Source of the DNA: Dastarcus helophoroides
Lineage: Eukaryota > Arthropoda > Insecta > Coleoptera > Bothrideridae
NCBI GenBank assembly: GCA_028583605.1
Contig: CM053337.1
Coordinates: 18,330,694 to 18,394,693, forward strand
Direction of reading: 5' to 3'
Length of the DNA stretch: 64,000 nt
The notes beneath the pieces were generated by a model. It had not been told where the DNA came from, did no database searches, and worked only from the letters and a program-made list of their open reading frames with translations. Numbering within the stretch: position 1 is the first letter of the stretch; each line of letters starts with the position of its first letter. A program made the translations under genes and the position numbers. This document shows positions 45,001-47,529 of the stretch, piece after piece.

Positions 45001-47434
45001 ACAGAAGCGAATTTCGCCTGTTTTAGTTTTTTTTTAAATGGCAACATATTTGCCTTTTTTTTATCCAACTTGAAATTTAAATTTCCCAAAAAAGCGAACT
45101 TTTTTTTGTCGAAATTTATAATAAAAAAAAATTCTTGAAATTTCCAAATTAAGAAAAAATTACGATTCACAAATTGGAATTTAACCTGGAAATTTCCATT
45201 TTCCCGAATGAGGTTTTCTTTCTTCAAATTTTTACTTTTTTTCGCGTTCAAAGATCTAAGAAAAAGTCCAAACTGAGTTAAAGGGGAAATTTTGGGAAAT
45301 AGGTCAAAATGTTGAGAATGTTACACCAAATATGCAATCAGCTCCTTGAACGAATGGTCCACAGTTAGGTAATGACAAACTTACCTTTTTTAGAATGATG
45401 TCAATGTAGCCGGCGATAATCTGCTGGATTTGTTCAGCTTCCGTGGTTTGGACCGAGTAATATTGGTCGGAATAATCGCCGAAATCGAGTCGTGAACGTG
45501 TTGGGGCTAGCCCCCCATCTTCTGACTGTGGTCAAGGGCCACGTTTGCAAAATTTCTTTCGTTTTCTCATCCAGCCTCAAAACCGAATCCTTGGTAACAC
45601 CAAGCAACCTCGGCACCAGCTTATTCTTCCCTTTCATCTTCTCTTTGACCAGGAAGAACGTGACCCCATAGGTTTTGAGCGCTCTAGCGTTTTTCGTATA
45701 CTTCACTTTGGCTTCTAATTCGTTCAAGCCCATGTTACTCCTATGCTCAGCGAAGATTTTCTTCTCTATCCCTTTGACTTTGACGTATGATTGGGGCAGA
45801 AACTCCTTCAAACTGCGAAATTTCAATGGATTAACACGAATTGAGGAGGTAATACGATTTGAGGAGCTAACACGACTTGACGATCTAAACGAGCTGACAA
45901 GCTAACACGAGTTGACGAGTTAACACGTTCGATGGTGCCTTACATTGAATGAAGTTGCACTAAAGTGCTGAAGTAGCATAAAGTAGAAGACACAACGCAC
46001 CAGTGCGTCGTCTCTTGCATGACGCACCGCTGCGTCATCAGCACTGAACGTGTTAAGCTACCCGAAAATTGAAAAACAAATCTTGTCCTCTGAATTCGTT
46101 CTTAGGTTTCAGGGGACAAGATTTGTATTTCAGTTTTTGAAAGATAACCAAAGACCACTTCGTTCCACCAAAAAAAAAAGCTAACACGAGTAAATTGAGA
46201 TTAAAAGTAACCAGTTAACACCTAACGAGCTATAAGGAGTTAATCGTGGCGAAAACTTACTCCAAAAGTCCCGGCTTATGCTTATTCTCCTGGTAGTCCC
46301 CGAATTGGATCTGGCATTGGATCCCGGCGAACTCGCACGCCTTCTCCTGCGTAATCGGGTGCGTTCCGTTCAGTATAGCGTCCCTGGCTTGCACATAGAG
46401 CAAGTTCAGTTGGATGGGGTCGTGCGAGTCGATGTTCTGATCGGAAAAGAAGAACTTCCTCCGCAGCAGCACCGTTTCGTTCTCATCGATCCCTTGCTCC
46501 CGCAGCGTCTTCGACGAATCCAACCAGTTGACCTCGTCATCCGTGTGAAGCTTCTTCCTGAGTTGCTCCATCTTCGCGTCGCGTTCCCGATCTTCTTTCT
46601 TGCGCTTCAGCGTGAGGGTTCCATAGTTGCGATTGTCGATGTTCTCTTGATTTTCCACATCTTCAAGTACTAAGGAGTACTCGTCGTGGTTGGTGATGTT
46701 CAGCTTGGCGCAGATGACCACCATCAGATTGGCGAGGAATTTGGGAGTCGTCCACGAGCATCGTTTTGACGGTGCCTGAAATGGATTAATTTGGGGTTTG
46801 GGGACAATATTTTGGTATCGTGGGTAACGTACCGTCTAACATTTTGACTCTGAGAGTTCGAAGTTTCTTTCGGTATTCCAAAGTGTCTCCATTTCTGAGT
46901 ATGTAGTATTCTAGGGGTCTGTTGGGCTCTAACCACACTCCGGTTTTATTGTCTTCTTCCGCTGGTAGAAACAACCCATAATCTTTGGCTGAAACAGATT
47001 TTAGACCATAAGCCACTTTGGTATGCAGCTTCCAGTTCTAAGTTGACCAATTTTTACATGCAGCTTCCGATTCAAGTTTTGATTAGATTGTAGGGTCGAA
47101 ATTTTTACAGCTAATTTACATTTAAACAAGTGAGACATAATCAATTGGTACTAATTCAAAAAATAGTGTCTTTTTCCTGAATAACAGTGAAAATTTATTG
47201 AAGAAAATCGATTTCTAGCTGTGGAGTTTATCATCGCTTTGGTGGAGTAGGTTACGTTACATTTTTTATTTATCGGATGAAAAACTTACGTTGTCCCATA
47301 TTGACTTCGCTGCATTTTTCTCGTATGACTCGGCAAGCATCGTATACGGTCGTGGAAGGGTCGAAGACGATGGTTTTGGTGACATTGCCGTCGATAAGGT
47401 GAATTCGCAAGGATAGGGACATCTTTCAGACGAA
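2909..47434 (-). CDS. rhea: talin gene, 22 coding exons, 3' end beyond the window
   Basis: Talin links integrin beta tails at the plasma membrane to actin: the FERM head (F0-F3) activates integrin and the rod of helical bundles R1-R13 recruits vinculin and actin. Translating GT-AG exons on the minus strand gives an uninterrupted match to the talin order from F0 to the start of R12, about 2,173 codons, close to the equivalent point of the ~2,540-residue vertebrate protein. The phases of all 22 exons join correctly. Exons 3, 4, 9, 16 and 19 each contain one surplus base that breaks the literal frame. About 370 C-terminal residues (rest of R12, R13 actin-binding bundle, dimerisation helix) are not in the window. 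Identification rests on my recall of the talin family, not on a database search. The choice between assembly error and real lesions is open. Confidence 0.96.
3026..3480. other. single-copy intron
   Basis: AT-rich sequence between exon 22 and the next satellite. I see no gene, hairpin or recognisable element in it. Confidence 0.6.
3480..6440. repeat. dimeric higher-order satellite, 261-bp unit (141 + 120 bp)
   Basis: The landmark GAGGTCGCGTA occurs at 4097, 4217, 4358, 4478, 4619, 4739, 4880, 5001, 5143, 5263, 5404, 5524, 5665, 5785, 5926, 6046 and 6187. Spacing alternates 120 and 141 bp. The A subunit tends to have GTAGCAACGTTCTTCTGC and the B subunit GTAACAACGTTTTTCTGC. Edges are diverged (3480-3960, 6200-6440). 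The many short minus-strand frames with CPGSEI and LLISRRTLLRDL are repeat shadows. Confidence 0.9.
6560..10990. repeat. T-rich tandem repeat, ~1.13-kb units
   Basis: The block containing TTCGAAATCTCTTCC and TTCAGCTTTTTCTGGGAAAT recurs near 6990, 8125, 9260 and 10400. A related half-unit with TTTAAACTCTTCATTTTTCCC recurs near 7545, 8690, 9825 and 10905. About four ~1.13-kb units, each of two diverged halves, fill most of the intron between exons 21 and 22. Confidence 0.8.
11041..11172 (-). CDS. coding-like terminal exon of unknown identity, possible alternative talin 3' end
   Basis: A 44-codon frame ends in TAG at 11043-11041 and reads VLDSDTDWWVSDQEEELLRL, then LSDSKENISSDLQSDITQCL and LAA. 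It is an acidic, Ser/Asp-rich sequence I do not recognise. The stretch is near 50% GC inside ~30% GC intron. A possible acceptor (CCGAAACAG, with TTTTTAAC as a branch-like site 24 nt upstream) sits just before 11172, in the phase of exon 21, so splicing SAK to VLDSD would end talin after R11. The pyrimidine tract is weak and no AATAAA was seen nearby downstream. The frame is also open upstream to 11232 without an ATG. It could instead be a fragment of another gene. Confidence 0.45.
   Translation of the reverse strand: MLDSDTDWWVSDQEEELLRLLSDSKENISSDLQSDITQCLLAA
11233..12455. other. single-copy intron with one dispersed repeat
   Basis: AT-rich intron between the possible terminal exon and exon 21. 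Apart from the dispersed repeat at 12056-12240, nothing is recognised. Confidence 0.55.
12056..12240. repeat. dispersed repeat family 1, copy A
   Basis: Contains GCAAAGTGCCATCAGATAGC, TTGGGGCTACATTAATTATA and TCATTCGTGGTCAAGAGGTG. The same blocks in the same order occur at 18812-19230 and 36478-36895. Family not identified. Confidence 0.75.
12456..12646 (-). CDS. rhea: talin exon 21: rod bundle R11, end
   Basis: 191 nt. It reads QLAEVVKFGAASLGSDNPDS, VMLINAVKDVASALGDLI, TKAASGKPINDPAMSHLKE and SAK (residues 2071-2134). Acceptor GTTTTAG, donor GTACGA, phase 0 at the end. The normal partner is exon 22, 9.4 kb away. A competing acceptor of the same phase lies 1.3 kb away at 11172. Confidence 0.94.
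12665..13000. repeat. A/C-rich low-complexity tract
   Basis: Runs of AAACAAAAC-type sequence fill the 354-bp intron between exons 20 and 21. The Phe/Cys-rich frames on the minus strand here are composition artefacts. Confidence 0.85.
13001..13553 (-). CDS. rhea: talin exon 20: rod bundles R10-R11
   Basis: 553 nt. It opens AAKAPMETHNLAPLSADLAH and continues with KVSRVLATLQSGSRGTQACI, AASTVSGIIGDLETTIMFAT, FADHRENILKTAKALVEDTK and AAQNSVRTI (residues 1887-2070). The GTQACI, DTTIMFATAG and FADHRE-ILKTAK motifs make this one of the clearest talin segments. R11 belongs to the second integrin-binding site in known talins. Acceptor TCTTAG, donor GTGGGT. Frame intact; beyond 13001 the open frame is A/C-rich intron read as Phe/Cys runs. 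Confidence 0.96.
13841..14289. repeat. inverted repeat (162-bp arms) inside the LTR
   Basis: Arm 13841-14002 (TTCTATAATGCACAGACCAA...) is the reverse complement of 14127-14289, differing at few positions. A 44-bp direct repeat (TGCAAGAAGAATGNAACC...) occurs at 13692-13735 and 14072-14115, and AAACTCAACTTG occurs at 13682-13693 and 14288-14299. The structure could fold into a long hairpin, or record a nested insertion flanked by the 12-bp duplication. Confidence 0.8.
14378..14500. promoter_or_regulatory. GATA and heat-shock-element-like motif cluster
   Basis: Within ~120 bp are five GATA-type motifs (AGATAAG 14397, CTTATC 14405, CTTATCT 14431, TTATCG 14451, CTTATC 14470). HSE-like TTCTAGAA (14381), TTCGGGAA (14421) and TTCGAGAAACGTTTC (14482) are also present. 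An 11-bp inverted repeat CGGCAGATAAG pairs with CTTATCTGCCG. It lies next to the CTATATAG box of the probable LTR, so it may be the LTR promoter region. Confidence 0.35.
14690..15440. repeat. AT-rich simple tract with GAAAAAAGTCGAAATTT words
   Basis: Intron 19 sequence made of short AAAGTCGAAATTT-like words without a clear unit length. No gene is visible; the 86-codon Lys-rich frame is a composition artefact. Confidence 0.6.
15530..15788 (-). CDS. rhea: talin exon 19: R9-R10, contains a +1 lesion
   Basis: 259 nt, one base over. It reads ALNIHPDIDECATSTKETL, SGIVSGVVDNLTRAMTRL, ESGSYVDYQTRMVECAKDI, then one base later AKIAGEM (residues 1801-1886). The VDYQT-MV-AK motif is diagnostic. Acceptor TTCCAG is good. 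The donor is GTTAAT, weaker than any other in the gene, but it is the only GT that gives the right phase with exon 20. Confidence 0.9.
15548..15553 (-). other. apparent +1 insertion in talin exon 19
   Basis: Minus strand GACATTCGCCAAAATCGCC. Dropping one C after ATT restores D-I-A-K-I-A-G-E-M, which matches the AKAIAVTVQEM stretch of talin. Without that the frame ends in a TAA just inside the intron. Confidence 0.82.
15945..16060. repeat. 9-bp minisatellite AGCCAAGAG
   Basis: About 13 copies of a 9-bp unit, with GTCAAGAGA and GCCGAGAGA variants, in the intron between exons 18 and 19. All three frames on both strands stay open, so SQE/LGS/LSW-repeat frames here are not genes. Confidence 0.9.
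16315..16455. repeat. short degenerate repeat GAAGGAANCAANTGRC
   Basis: About eight ~18-bp units such as GAAGGAACCAAGTGACGAAG, directly 3' of the exon 18 donor. Short frames across it are shadows. Confidence 0.75.
16483..16641 (-). CDS. rhea: talin exon 18: rod bundle R9, second part
   Basis: 159 nt, 53 codons, phase 0. It reads VQYFEPLVQGTVGAASNMTN, SVTESALQLIYASKDCGG and NPK (residues 1748-1800), the QYFEPL and ALQLLY-KE-GGNPK motifs of talin. Acceptor TTTTAG, donor GTAAAA. In intact talin R9 packs on F3 and autoinhibits it; inferred here. Frame intact. Confidence 0.93.
16642..17034. other. single-copy intron 17
   Basis: Between exons 17 and 18. No recognisable feature beyond splice sites. 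Confidence 0.6.
17035..17281 (-). CDS. rhea: talin exon 17: rod bundle R9, first part
   Basis: 247 nt. It reads DGAPGRNECESAANTIT, LRTLDAAYMDAVSQSLIPRR, LFDTIEPLRQAAKFEAEN and GHTVTQM (residues 1665-1747), matching KAPGQLECE and IEPLANAARAEA in vertebrate talin. Acceptor TTCTAG, donor GTATGA. Frame intact. Confidence 0.93.
17600..17900. repeat. three ~95-bp tandem copies
   Basis: The phrase CACAAAATCCCAAACAA and CTCAAGAGAATAGCAATC recur three times in intron 16, next to the exon 16 donor. 17282-17600 is AT-rich and otherwise featureless. Confidence 0.75.
17924..18180 (-). CDS. rhea: talin exon 16: R7 second half, contains a +1 lesion
   Basis: 257 nt, one base over. It reads AVNNLCVYASSSEF, IVDAGKRLIDSSCSVISACK, then one base later NLIVMPKDPSTWQQYAST and SVSDS-like KNVSDSMKQLVSNIR (residues 1580-1665). 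The two halves align to contiguous talin sequence (the NPRDPPSW and VSDSIKKLI region). Acceptor TTACAG, donor GTAAGT. Confidence 0.92.
18023..18029 (-). other. apparent +1 insertion in talin exon 16
   Basis: Minus strand AGCGCCTGCAAAGAACCTC. Removing one A or the G from AAAG joins S-A-C-K to N-L-I-V-M-P in the conserved register. Read literally the frame closes at Cys then a stop near the ATVC position, about 15 codons later. Confidence 0.85.
18590..18800. repeat. palindromic dispersed repeat family 2, copy A
   Basis: Left part AATCTTGTCCCCTGAAACCA and right part TCTTGATTTCAGGGGACAA form an imperfect inverted repeat. Related copies lie at 29505-29590, 34871-34990 and 46074-46170. The small palindromic structure is MITE-like; family unknown. 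Confidence 0.6.
18812..19230. repeat. dispersed repeat family 1, copy B, split by an insertion
   Basis: The left part (GCATCAGACAGCAATCTAAC, to 18881) and right part (TTTGGTGTTGATTGGGGCTA, from 19132) are contiguous in copies A and C. A 250-bp element sits between them. Confidence 0.75.
18882..19131. mobile_element. 250-bp MITE-like element with GATC target duplication
   Basis: The element interrupts repeat family 1 exactly at GATC, which is present once in the uninterrupted copy at 36478-36895 and on both sides here (18878-18881, 19132-19135). Its ends, CCGCTCAGCA and the complement of TGCTGTACGG, match at 8 of 10 positions as terminal inverted repeats. Inside is a perfect 12-bp palindrome pair CTTAAAGATATC / GATATCTTTAAG. 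No coding frame. The superfamily is not assigned. Confidence 0.65.
19260..19620 (-). CDS. rhea: talin exon 15: rod bundle R8
   Basis: 361 nt encoding residues 1460-1579, from VGVSDPSSTAGRPGLVD through LIAKHTSALCNSCRNAS and KRQFVQSAKAVANSTSELV to ATQPLL. The exon limits almost coincide with R8, the four-helix bundle inserted into an R7 loop. In known talins R8 binds vinculin, RIAM and DLC1-type LD motifs. Acceptor CCCCAG, donor GTAAAA (non-consensus at +5), split codon to exon 16. Frame intact. Confidence 0.95.
20160..20280. repeat. 18-bp minisatellite GCGAATTTTGGGATTTAG
   Basis: Six near-perfect copies in the long intron between exons 14 and 15. Being a multiple of three, it keeps frames open on both strands (RRILGF and NPKIRL repeats), which are not genes. 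19621-20160 is AT-rich; a 42-bp unit is duplicated near 19670-19745. Confidence 0.9.
20780..22350. repeat. duplicated ~760-bp block
   Basis: GGCAAAAAAATTACTAAAAA at 21263 recurs at 22022, with matching flanks (GAAATACGACAGAATTTCG, GAGGAGAAGCTCGACATTAT). A shorter unit with CGAAAACGACGAATNTAGAG recurs at 20941, 21121 and 21885. No gene seen. Confidence 0.75.
22480..27480. repeat. ~1.02-kb satellite with alternating variants
   Basis: The landmark ACCAGAGGGGG lies at about 23473, 24497, 25522 and 26543 (spacing 1,021-1,025 bp), with a partial unit near 27760. Units 1 and 3 share CTGCATAAACCAG with AAAGTAAC; units 2 and 4 share CTGCGTAAACCAG with AGAGTAAC. The array is therefore built of ~2.05-kb dimers. 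The Phe-rich minus-strand frames (LRICELFFKFSPFLKI) are shadows. Confidence 0.85.
27480..28106. other. diverged satellite edge and single-copy intron
   Basis: Contains a partial copy of the 1.02-kb repeat with an expanded G run near 27763, then plain AT-rich intron up to the donor of exon 14. Confidence 0.6.
28107..28234 (-). CDS. rhea: talin exon 14: rod bundle R7, first helices
   Basis: 128 nt. It reads DGMKGIAQSAKHSEHENF, then VVEAAAQSAYL (residues 1417-1459), matching the GEAMTGISQNAK and TEAAAQAAYL stretch before R8. Only 50 bp separate it from exon 13. Acceptor GATTAG, donor GTATGC. An 8.5-kb satellite intron follows. Known R7 binds KANK proteins. Confidence 0.92.
28285..28677 (-). CDS. 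rhea: talin exon 13: rod bundles R6-R7
   Basis: 393 nt. It reads FSGTFRELLNVSLEITG, LTTAKALSADPNLPNGKNQL, ALTDSINHLVNVC, PGQNECDN and ALESVIEKSKVLG (residues 1286-1416). The APGQ-ECDNA segment is a talin hallmark. Acceptor TCTAG, donor GTATGT, split Gly codon. Frame intact. Confidence 0.94.
28678..29802. other. single-copy intron 12 with one dispersed-repeat fragment
   Basis: AT-rich intron between exons 12 and 13. Near 29505-29590 it has a fragment of dispersed family 2 (TTTTTTTAATCTTTCTTGC). Nothing else recognised. Confidence 0.55.
29803..30205 (-). CDS. rhea: talin exon 12: rod bundles R5-R6
   Basis: 403 nt. It reads IRSVAATSD, ITSAMNRTMGCLPGQKDVD, and ELNIAAANLNEASSGVVV (residues 1152-1285). 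The CLPGQ-DVD motif marks the R5/R6 border in talins. Acceptor TTTCAG, donor GTACGG, split codon GAT to exon 13. Frame intact; the open frame extends into both introns and must be trimmed. Confidence 0.93.
30290..32900. repeat. dimeric higher-order repeat, ~655 bp
   Basis: GCAAAATGTCGACCTTGAAA recurs near 30350, 30708, 31024, 31363, 31679, 32017 and 32368. Spacings alternate around 316 and 338-358; units two apart are ~655 bp apart. It occupies intron 11 just upstream of exon 12. Confidence 0.8.
32900..34560. repeat. AT-rich intron with a ~300-bp duplication
   Basis: Blocks near 33715-33990 and 34020-34300 repeat GTCAAAAACCT-like, TCTACAAAAA and TTCTTCCAGATTCC landmarks in the same order. 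The rest is AT-rich without a clear unit. Confidence 0.6.
34575..34765. repeat. 17-18-bp minisatellite GTTTTGAAAAAAGTGGAAA
   Basis: About ten copies. On the minus strand it reads as a repeated FFKTFHFF frame, which is a shadow. Confidence 0.85.
34871..34990. repeat. dispersed repeat family 2, copy B
   Basis: GGTTTCAGGGGACAAGATTT followed by AAATAACCAAAGACCAGTCC. It is colinear with the copy at 46109-46170 in the same orientation. Confidence 0.65.
35530..35990. repeat. 18-bp minisatellite TAGTTCAACATAGTCTAC
   Basis: More than 15 degenerate copies abut the donor of talin exon 11. Because the unit is a multiple of three, the exon 11 frame runs into it as a DYVELV repeat; this is intron. Confidence 0.88.
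36002..36418 (-). CDS. rhea: talin exon 11: rod bundles R4-R5
   Basis: 417 nt, 139 codons. It reads PAQVFVQSSRSVLPTIENHA, ACQGLGFDAASQLIESLQEE, LRPLPGDTPE and AASQGNEVYTPQAARDTAHN (residues 1013-1151). The LKPLPGET and QGNE-Y-AARD signatures of R5 are clear. Acceptor CTTCAG, donor GTAAGT. Immediately 3' in the intron lies an 18-bp minisatellite that stays open in this frame and should not be included in the CDS. Confidence 0.93.
36478..36895. repeat. dispersed repeat family 1, copy C, core in three tandem units
   Basis: CGATCATTTGGTGTCRATTG occurs at 36541, 36653 and 36765, a 112-bp tandem triplication of the repeat core. The outer parts match the copies at 12056 and 18812. Confidence 0.8.
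37003..37230 (-). CDS. rhea: talin exon 10: rod bundle R4, first part
   Basis: 228 nt, 76 codons, phase 0 at both ends. It reads VCAKKAVSSATQCITAAQ, then HEMAEQIPPLVESIKANRA and ends AEVFLH (residues 937-1012). It matches the AAKQAAASATQTI and AEQIPLLV segments of vertebrate R4. Acceptor TTTTAG, donor GTAAGT. Frame intact. Confidence 0.93.
37290..37450. repeat. three ~45-bp tandem copies
   Basis: TCTCAAAAATTTCGACT followed by GGGCAAGAGCAATG, three copies in intron 9. Short plus-strand frame across it is a shadow. Confidence 0.85.
37683..38547 (-). CDS. rhea: talin exon 9: rod bundles R2-R3, contains a +1 lesion
   Basis: 865 nt, one more than 288 codons. It starts PRQNLLNAASRVGE, then shifts by one base to ASTQVLATIGED. 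After this the frame is clean through LAKAVANTTAALVLKAK, GAATQCALATSQLVAC and RQARRLGQATAQLI to LVERVE (residues 649-936). R2-R3 carry vinculin-binding helices, and R3 is the first force-sensitive switch and RIAM site in known talins. The GC content is far above the flanking introns. Acceptor CTTCAG, donor GTAAGT. Confidence 0.94.
38501..38508 (-). other. apparent +1 insertion in talin exon 9
   Basis: The minus strand reads GTGGGCGAAGGCCAGCACG. The N-terminal part (PRQNLLNAASRVGE) and the rest (ASTQVLATIGED) lie in different frames. Removal of one G from GAAGGCC joins them. The other frame stays open for about 98 codons, so the lesion would give a long altered tail, not an immediate stop. Confidence 0.85.
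38652..39110 (-). CDS. rhea: talin exon 8: rod bundle R1
   Basis: 459 nt, 153 codons, frame intact. It opens MQQTRITSVLTEPQKAL and continues with LGTDASSQKWKKVTLDTRKQ and AAITTIGSNLPEM, the five-helix R1 bundle (residues 496-648). It ends AAEPESKE, directly before PRQNLL in exon 9. Known talin R1 contains vinculin-binding helices that open under force; that role here is inferred from the family. Acceptor CCCTAG, donor GTGCGT. Antisense open frames over this exon are shadows. Confidence 0.94.
39310..40800. repeat. GTCGACCGTGGG satellite with ~400-bp higher-order units
   Basis: Short words GTGGGTTGACC, GTGGGTCGACC and GTGAGAAGACGTG repeat throughout. A distinct block, CATAACTGGATGAAAATAGT plus GTGGACCAGGTTTGGGTTG, recurs near 39280, 39690, 40080 and 40490. 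Local GC is well above the introns. The Ser/Thr/His/Pro frames on the minus strand are repeat shadows. Confidence 0.88.
40801..41280. other. single-copy intron
   Basis: Separates two satellites in intron 7. No feature recognised. Confidence 0.6.
41290..44330. repeat. 32-bp satellite (AACTCAACCCAAGTTTAACT...) with spacer blocks
   Basis: The unit alternates AACTCAACCCAAGTTTAA and CTTGACTCAAGTTC. A spacer block with TTTAATCGGAATAAAAGGGT and AACCAAAGGATAGGTTGACT recurs near 41897, 42202, 42862, 43265 and 43796, at irregular intervals. Frames are closed by frequent stops. 44330-44530 is single-copy. Confidence 0.9.
44531..44616 (-). CDS. rhea: talin exon 7: head-rod linker end
   Basis: 86 nt encoding EKTFVTMVMGSPQLQT, then VGGQVNLGHSPST. 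This is a low-conservation linker recognised mainly by its position, the acceptor AACAG, donor GTAAGA and perfect phase with exons 6 and 8. A 5.4-kb satellite-filled intron follows. Confidence 0.85.
44736..44827 (-). CDS. rhea: talin exon 6: head-rod linker
   Basis: 92 nt encoding ATILQHESNKMNKIST, then SLAKPVVMRSSTE. It corresponds to the vertebrate linker with the T-x-L-Q-Q and IMRS motifs. Acceptor CGTTAG and donor GTATTT. Phase fits exon 5 (2 bases) and exon 7 (1 base). No lesion. Confidence 0.9.
44884..44960 (-). CDS. rhea: talin exon 5: head-rod linker
   Basis: 77 nt encoding KQAKDHFGIEGDEGSTMFEE then SVAPH. This matches the KDHFG and GDE-ST-E stretch that follows F3 in talins. Acceptor GTTTAG, donor GTAAGT after two bases of a Lys codon. 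This linker is the protease-sensitive region between head and rod in vertebrate talin. Confidence 0.92.
45385..45812 (-). CDS. rhea: talin exon 4: F2 end and F3 (PTB-like) domain, contains a +1 lesion
   Basis: The exon encodes LKEFLPQSYVK of F2 and then F3, the integrin-binding PTB-like subdomain. Conserved pieces are KGKNKLVPRLLG, whose basic/Leu loop contacts membrane and integrin in known talins, and RRWGASP, holding the Arg-Trp pair of the integrin NPxY pocket. It ends with AGYIDIILKK (to residue 410). After ASPNTFT the conserved LDFGDYSDQYYSVQ is found only one base further on. The exon is 428 nt, again one base too many. Acceptor TCGCAG and donor GTAAGT are good. Confidence 0.93.
45486..45497 (-). 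other. apparent +1 insertion in talin exon 4
   Basis: The minus strand reads TTCACGACTCGATTTCGGC. Conserved F3 sequence F-T-L-D-F-G needs TTC ACx CTC GAT TTC GGC, so one base (A, or the preceding G) is surplus. Left as is, the frame runs on as Arg-rich nonsense through the exon end. Confidence 0.85.
45830..46045. repeat. degenerate GAGCTAACACGAGTTGAC repeat and GACGCACCRSTGCGTC palindromes
   Basis: The first part repeats an ~18-bp word. The second holds short palindromes such as ACGCACCAGTGCGTC and ACGCACCGCTGCGTC near 45995-46030. All in intron 3. Confidence 0.65.
46074..46170. repeat. palindromic dispersed repeat family 2, copy C
   Basis: ACAAATCTTGTCCTCTGA (46079 on) pairs with TTTCAGGGGACAAGATTTGT (46109 on), a ~20-bp-arm hairpin with ~14-bp loop. 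It is followed by AAGATAACCAAAGACCAC, shared with the copy at 34871. Confidence 0.7.
46261..46775 (-). CDS. rhea: talin exon 3: F1 and F2 domains, contains a +1 lesion
   Basis: The frame begins TVKTMLVDDSQI, then must gain one base before LMVVICAKLNITNHDEYSL. It continues through the charged F1 loop into F2 with KACEFAGIQCQIQFG (residues 97-268). The exon is 515 nt, one more than its phases allow. Taken literally it reaches a stop codon soon after the shift. Acceptor TTTCAG and donor GTAAGT are intact. F1/F2 basic surfaces bind acidic membrane lipids in known talins. Confidence 0.93.
46734..46746 (-). other. apparent +1 insertion in talin exon 3
   Basis: On the minus strand the sequence reads CAAATTCCTCGCCAATCTG. 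Removing one C gives Q-I-L-A-N-L and joins VDDSQ to LMVVIC in the conserved register; as written, the downstream frame ends at a TGA within about 20 codons. Exact base cannot be fixed because two adjacent C residues are equivalent. Confidence 0.85.
46833..46988 (-). CDS. rhea: talin exon 2: F0 end and F1 start
   Basis: It reads KDYGLFLPAEED, then WLEPNRPLEYYILRNGD and LRVKMLDG, the end of F0 and first strand of F1 (residues 45-96). Acceptor TTTCAG and donor GTACGT are both good. The split codon CCC joins it to exon 1 and the split codon GGC joins it to exon 3. Frame is intact. Confidence 0.95.
46989..47289. other. single-copy intron 1 of the coding region
   Basis: Short intron between exons 1 and 2. 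Nothing recognised in it. Confidence 0.6.
47290..47434 (-). CDS. rhea: talin exon 1: 5'UTR end, start codon, F0 domain
   Basis: The ATG is at 47422-47420 and the frame opens with MSLSLRIHLIDGNV, followed by TVYDACRVIREKC. This is the talin F0 ubiquitin-like fold, residues 1-44. The acceptor TTTCAG precedes base 47434, leaving 12 nt of 5'UTR before the ATG, so at least one non-coding exon lies further right. The donor GTAAGT follows base 47290 after one base of a codon. No upstream in-frame ATG occurs in this exon, so the start is secure by homology. Confidence 0.95.
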
Positions 47435-47529
47435 CTGAAACAATTCAAATCTCAATTACTAATGAGTGCTAAATCTGGGGCCATAACTGAAGAAAAAATA
47501 ACATTTCCATTGCATTCGGATAAAGCTGC

